This document shows, in pieces, positions 31,205 to 33,029 of a stretch of DNA of 33,029 nucleotides. The DNA is from Klenkia sp. PcliD-1-E (lineage in GTDB: Bacteria; Actinomycetota; Actinomycetes; Mycobacteriales; Geodermatophilaceae). Every line of letters starts with the position of its first letter. Within the stretch, counting starts at the first letter, position 1. The DNA lies in the NCBI RefSeq assembly GCF_024124375.1, contig NZ_JAMXRZ010000040.1, positions 1 through 33,029 on the forward strand, written 5' to 3'. The notes beneath the pieces are model-generated. The model ran no database searches. It had not been told where the DNA came from and saw nothing but the letters and a program-made list of their open reading frames with translations. The position numbers were made by a program, and so were the translations under genes.

Positions 31205-31762
31205 CCGCGCTGCACCCGGCCAGCCGTCGTCCGCGCCGTCGGCCAGCGCGTCGACCAGGTCCCCGCGCGCCCGGGCCACCCGGGACCGGATGGTGCCCAC
31301 CGGGACCCCGGCCACCTCGGCCGCCTCGGCGTAGGGCAGCCCCATCAGCTGGGTGAGCACGAACGCCTCCCGCCGGTCGGGGTGCAGCCGGGCCAGCAGG
31401 TCGTCCACCGCGGCGCCCTGGCCGGTGCGGTCGACACCGTCGGTGCGCTCGAGCAGCTCGTCGTCGCCGACCAGCACCAGCCGGCGCCGCTTGCGGGCGC
31501 GGATGGCGTCGGCGCAGGTGCGCCGGGCGATCGACAGCAACCAGGTGCGCACGGTCGAGCGGCCCTCGAAGCGGTGCAGGGAGCCGAACGCGCGCAGGTA
31601 GGTCTCCTGCGTCAGGTCGTCGGCGGACTGCCGGTCGCCCAGGTGCGCGCACAGCCGCCAGACCTCGGCCTGGGTGGCGCGCACCAGCGCCGCGGCCGCC
31701 AGCGGGTCGCCGTCGGCGGCGTCCCGGGCAACCCGGGCCAGCTCGTCGACGGGGTCGGTCAC
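31196..31762 (-). CDS. ECF-subfamily RNA polymerase sigma factor (SigC-like)
   Basis: 188 residues from GTG 31760-31762; the frame stays open to 31819, but VTDPVDELARVARDA is where similar sigma factors begin. Sigma region 2 reads SADDLTQETYLRAFGSLHRFEGRSTVRTWLLSIARRTCADAIRARKRR (about residues 50-97). Region 4 reads LLARLHPDRREAFVLTQLMGLPYAEAAEVAGVPVGTIRSRVARARGDLV near the C-terminus. There is no extra C-terminal domain. It is divergent from a zf-HC2 membrane anti-sigma factor that also precedes a CopC-type gene. The sequence style is that of actinobacterial proteins annotated SigC; in M. tuberculosis SigC has been connected with copper acquisition. Copper control here is inferred from neighbours. 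Confidence 0.93.
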   Translation of the reverse strand: MTDPVDELARVARDAADGDPLAAAALVRATQAEVWRLCAHLGDRQSADDLTQETYLRAFGSLHRFEGRSTVRTWLLSIARRTCADAIRARKRRRLVLVGDDELLERTDGVDRTGQGAAVDDLLARLHPDRREAFVLTQLMGLPYAEAAEVAGVPVGTIRSRVARARGDLVDALADGADDGWPGAARAR

Positions 31763-31804
31763 GCCCCCAGTCTGACGTGTGACCGCCACCATGCGGACGG
31801 CGCG

Positions 31805-31830
31805 GGAACCCGGGGCCATTCCCCGGCGAC
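31805..31830 (+). promoter_or_regulatory. Possible ECF promoter of the anti-sigma gene
   Basis: GGAAC (31805-31809), 17 nt, CGAC (31827-31830), ending 9 nt before the ATG, which lacks a Shine-Dalgarno and may be leaderless. The spacer contains the dyad CCGGGG-N5-CCCCGG (31810-31826... arms 31810-31815 and 31821-31826). ECF factors commonly drive their own anti-sigma gene, so this may be an autoregulated promoter. Confidence 0.4.
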
Positions 31831-31839
31831 CACCACTCC

Positions 31840-32481
31840 ATGCACTGCGAGCGTTTCCGCGAGGCGGCGTCGGCCCGGATGGACGGCGAGGGGTCGCCCG
31901 TCCCCGCCCCGGCCCTGGACGCGCACCTGGATGCCTGCCCTTCCTGCGCGGCGTGGGTGGCCACCGCCGGCACGCTCACCCGCCGCGCCCGGCTGGCCCC
32001 CGCACCCGCCGTCCCCGACCTGACCGCCACGGTGCTCACCGCGCTGCCCGAGCGGCTGCCCGGCGCCGCCGCAGCAGCCCGGTCCCGGCTGGTCACCACC
32101 GCGCTGCGGCTGGCCCTGCTGGCCGTCGGCGTGGCCCAGATCGGCCTGGCCACCCCGTCGCTGCTGGACGGCGCGGGCGCGATGAGCGCCCCGGTGCACA
32201 TGGCGCACGAGACCGGCGCCTGGAACCTCGGCCTGGCCGTCGCCTTCCTCGCCTGCGCGGCCGCGCCCCGGCTGGCCCCCGGCGCTCTCCCGTTCCTGGT
32301 GACCTTCACCGTGGTGCTCACCGTGACCACGGTCGCGGACCTGGAGTCCGGGCACGTGCACGCCGACCGCGCCGTGGGCCACCTGCTGCTGCTGGTCGGG
32401 CTGCTGCTGACCGCCGCGCTGGCCTGGCGGGGGCGCCGCCGCGCCGCCCGGGGTGCCGCCGGGGTGCGGGTGCTCGCGTGA
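31840..32481 (+). CDS. Membrane-bound zf-HC2 anti-sigma factor with His-rich external loops
   Basis: 213 residues from ATG 31840. The N-terminal zinc anti-sigma motif is Cys3 plus His29-x3-Cys33-x2-Cys36 (DAHLDACPSCAAW). Four TM segments follow, about 84-108, 126-145, 149-168 and 181-199. With the sigma-binding domain inside, the two loops APVHMAHETG and ESGHVHADRAVGH lie outside; they carry closely spaced His, Met and acidic residues that could bind Cu or another metal. The protein would hold the divergent ECF sigma factor at the membrane and release it on a signal. The overlapping downstream CopC gene (GTGA) suggests that the signal is copper. Metal binding is inferred, not shown. Confidence 0.88.
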   Translation: MHCERFREAASARMDGEGSPVPAPALDAHLDACPSCAAWVATAGTLTRRARLAPAPAVPDLTATVLTALPERLPGAAAAARSRLVTTALRLALLAVGVAQIGLATPSLLDGAGAMSAPVHMAHETGAWNLGLAVAFLACAAAPRLAPGALPFLVTFTVVLTVTTVADLESGHVHADRAVGHLLLLVGLLLTAALAWRGRRRAARGAAGVRVLA

Positions 32482-33029
32482 GGCGGCTGGTCGTCGTCCT
32501 GCTCGCCGGGGTGGGGCTGCTGCTCGGCGCCGCGGGACCGGCCAGCGCGCACGCCACCCTGGTCACCTCCTCGCCGGCCGAGGGCGCCCGGCTGGACACC
32601 GCGCCGGCCGAGGTGACCCTGCAGTTCGACGAGGCGGTGTCCCTCGGCGCCGGCTACGCCCGGGTGCTCGGCGCCGGCGGCGACCGGGTGGACACCGGCG
32701 CCGCGTCGGTCACCGACGACGTGCTGACCATCCCGCTGCGCGACGACCTGCCCGACGCCAGCTACGTCGTCACCTGGCGGGTCGTCTCGGCCGACTCGCA
32801 CCCGGTGTCGGGGGCCTACGCCTTCGTCGTCGGGGACGGCGAGCTGGTGCCGGCCACCGGGGCCGAGGCCGGCAGCGGCACCGACCCCGGGGTGGCCGCC
32901 CTGCTGCCGGTCGCCCGCTGGCTCGGCTTCGGCGGGCTCGCCCTGGGCTTGGGCGTCCCCGTCGTGCTGGCGCTGTGCTGGCCGGCCGGCTGGGGGTCGC
33001 GGCGGGCGCGGGTGCTCACCCTCGCCGGG
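32478..33029 (+). CDS. copC: CopC domain protein, probably CopC-CopD fusion, 3' truncated
   Basis: 184 codons visible from GTG 32478, which overlaps the anti-sigma stop; no stop occurs before the window ends. Residues 1-24 are a signal peptide (VRRLVVVLLAG...GPASA), with cleavage leaving His25 at the mature N-terminus. The CopC beta-sandwich follows: HATLVTSSPAEGARLDTAPAEVTLQFDEAV and WRVVSADSHPVSGAYAFVVG. The N-terminal His and the His in DSHPVSG match the Cu(II)-binding residues of CopC proteins. After about residue 150 a TM segment begins (LLPVARWLGFGGLALGLGVPVVLALCW), as in fused CopC-CopD/YcnJ copper importers. It would take up or handle copper at the cell surface. Confidence 0.9.
   Translation, partial: MRRLVVVLLAGVGLLLGAAGPASAHATLVTSSPAEGARLDTAPAEVTLQFDEAVSLGAGYARVLGAGGDRVDTGAASVTDDVLTIPLRDDLPDASYVVTWRVVSADSHPVSGAYAFVVGDGELVPATGAEAGSGTDPGVAALLPVARWLGFGGLALGLGVPVVLALCWPAGWGSRRARVLTLAG

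Overview
The window is very GC-rich, densely packed actinobacterial chromosome. Many genes start with GTG, several look leaderless, and typical families are present (DUF5994, DUF1684, MauE/DsbA, an ECF sigma factor with a zf-HC2 anti-sigma factor). The protein flavour resembles Geodermatophilaceae (Blastococcus, Modestobacter, Geodermatophilus), but that placement is an inference. I see no rRNA, tRNA, CRISPR array, transposase or phage gene. No gene-free stretch exceeds 300 bases; the longest, 21347-21609, 23506-23750 and 27886-28109, hold palindromes or a regulatory leader and are annotated.

Layout. 1-4596: the 3' part of a fused FAD/4Fe-4S oxidoreductase, a two-TM potassium channel with an RCK domain, and an acyl-CoA ligase. 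4715-6076: a sugar-porter MFS transporter. 6077-14103: an acyl-CoA catabolic region with an enoyl-CoA hydratase, acyl-CoA ligase, HSD10-type 3-hydroxyacyl-CoA dehydrogenase, TetR repressor, a pair of acyl-CoA dehydrogenase subunits and a second hydratase. Three near-identical operator-like palindromes (GTCA-N4-TGAC core) sit at its three promoter regions and define a probable local TetR regulon. A DUF559 endonuclease-like gene is embedded there between two copies of a 59-nt hairpin repeat. 14141-17747: a three-subunit molybdenum hydroxylase of the PaoABC (YagTSR) type without an export signal, close behind the hydratase. A working model is aldehyde to acid (Mo enzyme), acid to acyl-CoA (ligase), then beta-oxidation; no thiolase is visible.

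17722-23505: a divergent MarR/YceI pair, an alpha/beta hydrolase, a MauE-DsbA-small membrane protein operon, and the ribosome-associated GTPase TypA flanked by long palindromes. 23751-26891: a DUF5994 protein, a DUF1684 protein, a degenerate SDR and an NAD-dependent epimerase. 26956-28112: a TauE/SafE (TSUP) exporter preceded by a short leader peptide (27987-28082) of the actinobacterial cysteine-containing HVDL-x-RV type, with a promoter and operator-like palindrome overlapping the end of the next gene.

28110-31147: a DUF47-pit-MFS operon on the minus strand with a three-unit 11-bp PHO-box-like repeat upstream. 31196-33029: an ECF sigma factor, a divergent membrane anti-sigma factor with His/Met-containing loops predicted to be outside, and the start of a CopC(-CopD) copper protein that continues beyond the window. 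The strongest leads are the TetR operator set, the TSUP leader peptide, the structured repeats and the candidate copper-sensing sigma/anti-sigma system.
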